This document shows positions 61,889 to 64,000 of a DNA stretch of 64,000 nt, one piece after another. How positions within the stretch are numbered: the first letter of the stretch is position 1; every line of letters begins with the position of its first letter. Source of the stretch: Methylobacter tundripaludum (lineage in GTDB: Bacteria > Pseudomonadota > Gammaproteobacteria > Methylococcales > Methylomonadaceae); assembly GCF_002934365.1 (NCBI RefSeq), contig NZ_PTIY01000013.1, positions 48,433 to 112,432 of the forward strand, in the 5' to 3' direction. A program made the position numbers and the translations under genes. The notes under the pieces are model-generated. The model did no database searches. It had not been told where the DNA came from and worked only from the letters and a program-made list of their open reading frames with translations.

Positions 61889-62479
61889 TCAGGTCTCGTC
61901 TTTGCCAAGCCAATGTTTCACGGCAGGCGGCCGGTAATTGACAAAGCGCTCCAGCAACGCATCAGGATGGGTCTCCACCATCAACATCGCATGGTGATGT
62001 TCTTTAACAAATTGCTCTGCCTTTACGTGATCTAAAAACTCGATCAACGCATCATAATAACCTTCCACATTGAGCAGGCCGCAAGGTTTATGGTGAAACC
62101 CCAGTTGCGCCCAAGTCCAAATCTCGAATAATTCCTCAAGCGTTCCTATGCCGCCGGGAAGTGCGATAAAGCCGTCCGCAAGCTCGGCCATCAGCATCTT
62201 CCGCTCATGCATCGATTGGGTCACATGCAGCTCGGTCAGATGATGGTGCGCGACTTCTTTATGCGCCAAGGCTTTCGGTATCACGCCGACAACTTGGCCG
62301 CCGAGCGTCAATACCTGATCCGCCACCCTGCCCATGATGCCGATACTCGCGCCGCCGTATACCAGCCTGATGTTTCGGCTGACCAGCGACTCGGCCAGCG
62401 CAACAGCGGCCGAGGCGTAGGCGTCGAGCCGCCCCGGACTGGAACCGCAATAGATACAGATGCTGTTAATGGGCGTCAT
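61889..62479 (-). CDS. LOG family protein (TIGR00730, nucleotide phosphoribohydrolase-like)
   Basis: A 196-residue Rossmann-fold protein of the LOG family. It has ICIYCGSSPGRLDAYASAAV, LVYGGASIGIMGRVADQVL, SMHERKMLMAELADGFIALP and the active-site GGIGTLEELFEIWTWAQLGF (PGGxGTxxE). Plant and some bacterial members release free cytokinin bases from nucleotide monophosphates; the bacterial role is often nucleotide salvage. It starts 21 bp after the YeeN-like gene. Confidence 0.92.
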   Translation of the reverse strand: MTPINSICIYCGSSPGRLDAYASAAVALAESLVSRNIRLVYGGASIGIMGRVADQVLTLGGQVVGVIPKALAHKEVAHHHLTELHVTQSMHERKMLMAELADGFIALPGGIGTLEELFEIWTWAQLGFHHKPCGLLNVEGYYDALIEFLDHVKAEQFVKEHHHAMLMVETHPDALLERFVNYRPPAVKHWLGKDET

Positions 62480-62500
62480 GTTTGCTTTACGGTACGGCTG

Positions 62501-63217
62501 TTAATACTCCGCATCATGATAAACATTCTGCACGTCGTCCAAATCGTTGCACAAGTCTAAAAACCTTTCAAACTGCGCGACATCATCGCCGCTGATCGGG
62601 CTGCCGCCTTTGGGCAGAAATTGAATCTCGTCCACTTCAAAATCAATTTCGCCTAACAAATCCGTTAAGGCTTGCTTGGCTTTGAAGTAATCGGCCTGGG
62701 GCGTGAATACGGTGATTTTTCCCTCCTCGCTTTCAATATCGCTGACATCGACATCTGCCGAGAGTAAGGCTTCAAGAACCGCATCCTCATCGTCATGTTT
62801 AAATGCCAGGATAGCGGCATGGTCGAACATGTGGCTGACCGTGCCGGGCGTGCCGATTTTGGATTTTGTTTTGACAAAACACTGGCGCACATCGCCGTAA
62901 GTACGGTTAGGATTGTCGGTCAGACATTCGACTATCACCATGCAGCCGCCGGGGCCATAGCCTTCATAGCGGGCAACCGCGAAATCTTCACCGCCGGCGC
63001 CTTTAGCCTTGTCGATGGCTTTTTCAATAACATGGGTAGGAACCTGGTCTTTCTTGGCGCGTTCAATCAAGCCGCGCAAGGTCAAGTTTGCTGACGGGTC
63101 AACGCCCCCCGACTTGGCGCTCACATAAATTGCACGACCGTATTTGCTGTAGACCTTGGTCTTGGCTTCTGCCGTCTTAGCCATGGACACTTTTCGGTTT
63201 TGATAGGCTCTACCCAT
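62501..63217 (-). CDS. YebC/PmpR family protein, YeeN type
   Basis: A 238-residue protein of the YebC/TACO1 family, YeeN branch. The N-terminus ([20 protein letters not shown] then [18 protein letters not shown]) and [37 protein letters not shown] and [15 protein letters not shown] are typical. Members bind DNA or help ribosomes through difficult stretches; the role of the YeeN branch is less clear. GGAG is about 10 bases before the ATG. It is the first gene of the leftward series. Confidence 0.92.
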   Translation of the reverse strand: MGRAYQNRKVSMAKTAEAKTKVYSKYGRAIYVSAKSGGVDPSANLTLRGLIERAKKDQVPTHVIEKAIDKAKGAGGEDFAVARYEGYGPGGCMVIVECLTDNPNRTYGDVRQCFVKTKSKIGTPGTVSHMFDHAAILAFKHDDEDAVLEALLSADVDVSDIESEEGKITVFTPQADYFKAKQALTDLLGEIDFEVDEIQFLPKGGSPISGDDVAQFERFLDLCNDLDDVQNVYHDAEY

Positions 63218-63549
63218 TTTGCTGTTGCTCCAATGATAATAAAACAGTGGATTTTACAGGTAAGTATTTGCATTAGGAAACTTATGAATTGGCGAACAAG
63301 GCCGAGCACGTCAGAAATTCGCGGTCATAATGCATAAGTCCGGCTTGTCCTGATTGCCTGATCTGATTACTTTTGTTGATCGATATTAACGCGAGCGTTG
63401 AATGGCCGGAAACCGTCTGTCACGTAATAAAAGAAGCTACAATCTGCCGATACGGAAAGATATACAGTCAGGATTTTGCAAAAACTCCAGAGTTTATTGC
63501 CTAGAACGCGGCAATCAGGGATGATATACGGAAACTATATAATCACTTG
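63218..63549. other. gap left of the integron cassette, possible attI region
   Basis: No gene. The sequence ends in the cassette junction core GTTAGGC (63549-63555). A folded attC structure is not visible to its left, so this could be an attI-like site or a decayed attC. Confidence 0.45.
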
Positions 63550-63960
63550 TTAGGCATGGGGAGCCAAATGTCATCGGAAGCTATCTTCGGAATTATTATT
63601 GCAGGCGTCATTGTCCTATCCTTTGTGAGCAGGCTTCTACCAAAGCGTCAGCCCAAGGAGAAAAGCTTTAAGTGCGCACGTTGCGGTGTAGTTTCACGTC
63701 ATACCGAACGTACAATCGAGGCATGGCGTAACAACAAAACCAAATTTTTCTGCCCAGCGTGCCATGCTAAGTGGCTTCAATCCAGGCCGCCTCAGTTTTC
63801 CCGTGGCAATGTCGGCTCCGGTTCAGGCTGTCTCGGTATCGTTGTGCTTTTCGCGTTTATTCCGCTGGCTGGCTATCTTCTGGTGCGAACATATTGACCG
63901 CTGCCTAACGAATAAGGTTAGATTGTGTGAGCGATAGCGAGCCACAATCTGAACCGGTTG
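63550..63960 (+). mobile_element. integron gene cassette
   Basis: A complete cassette: it starts inside GTTAGGC (63549-63555), carries one gene and ends in an attC (63903-63966). Crossover between G and TT of GTTRRRY would release a circle of 411 bp in which the G from the right core joins TTAGGC to give GTTAGGC, the exact partner of GCCTAAC at 63903. No intI gene is in the window. Confidence 0.85.
63568..63897 (+). CDS. cassette-encoded small zinc-ribbon membrane protein
   Basis: A 109-residue protein with an N-terminal membrane helix (AIFGIIIAGVIVLSFVSRLL), a zinc-ribbon-like four-cysteine cluster (KCARCG and FFCPACH) and a C-terminal membrane helix (GCLGIVVLFAFIPLAGYLLV). No family is known to me. 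GGGGAG precedes the ATG at 63568; an in-frame ATG at 63556 is possible. It sits in an integron cassette and ends 5 bp before the attC. Confidence 0.7.
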   Translation: MSSEAIFGIIIAGVIVLSFVSRLLPKRQPKEKSFKCARCGVVSRHTERTIEAWRNNKTKFFCPACHAKWLQSRPPQFSRGNVGSGSGCLGIVVLFAFIPLAGYLLVRTY

Positions 63961-63966
63961 TTGGAC
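63903..63966 (+). repeat. attC site of the integron cassette
   Basis: 64 bp from GCCTAAC (63903-63909) to GTTGGAC (63960-63966, GTTRRRY). The inner arms GGTTAGATTGTG and CACAATCTGAACC pair with one extrahelical base, the normal attC feature that sets strand choice. The end loop is about 15 bases. Confidence 0.88.
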
Positions 63967-64000
63967 AAGCCCGGTCGTAGTCGGAAAGCTGGCTTATTAT

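Overview
The window reads as one chromosomal stretch of a gammaproteobacterium. The best guess is a methanotroph of the order Methylococcales. This rests on the overall look of the proteins, such as the class I aldolase next to a PPK2-type polyphosphate kinase and the LemA/HtpX, SrmB, TrhO and YeeN-type genes. No methane or methanol oxidation gene lies in the window, so the assignment is an inference. Most of the sequence is ordinary core and semi-core chromosome.

Layout. 0-10.4 kb: housekeeping genes: asd (cut by the window edge), adk, CBS, DUF1415, LprI-like, TPR, DUF2288 and Nudix proteins, the glycine-cleavage genes gcvT and gcvP without gcvH, and ychF, ending in a tRNA-Met. 10.4-17.2 kb: a small integrated element bounded by a 50-bp direct repeat of the tRNA-Met 3' end. 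It has a tyrosine integrase, an excisionase-like protein, winged-helix proteins, about 1 kb of non-coding DNA packed with short repeats that looks like an origin, and a few cargo genes including a NYN-domain protein. 17.3-49.4 kb: two PAS/GGDEF/EAL proteins, an aldolase-ppk2 pair, a TetR-controlled RND efflux operon, a frameshifted diaminopimelate-dehydrogenase-like gene, MarC and Kef-type transporters, the lemA-htpX pair, a ceramidase-like protein, a rhomboid, srmB, an orphan CheY-like receiver, a flavoprotein and trhO.

50-58 kb holds a cytochrome cd1 / heme d1 cluster in the same order as nirSMCFDLGHJ of Pseudomonas aeruginosa, without nirE or nirN. Repeat blocks interrupt it, a decayed IS200-type remnant precedes it, and a secreted protein with a possible caspase-like His/Cys pair follows it. 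58-63.2 kb carries a leftward series: a YeeN/YebC protein, a LOG-family protein, a lipoprotein, a DUF4105 protein and an AI-2E-type permease. At the right edge (63.55 kb onward) there is a complete integron gene cassette with a textbook attC site, followed by the start of another cassette. No integron integrase is in the window.

Best candidates for something undescribed are the small tRNA-Met element with its repeat-rich non-coding core and its SAP-plus-possible-MuF cargo protein, the secreted protein at the end of the nir cluster, and the cassette array beginning at the right edge.
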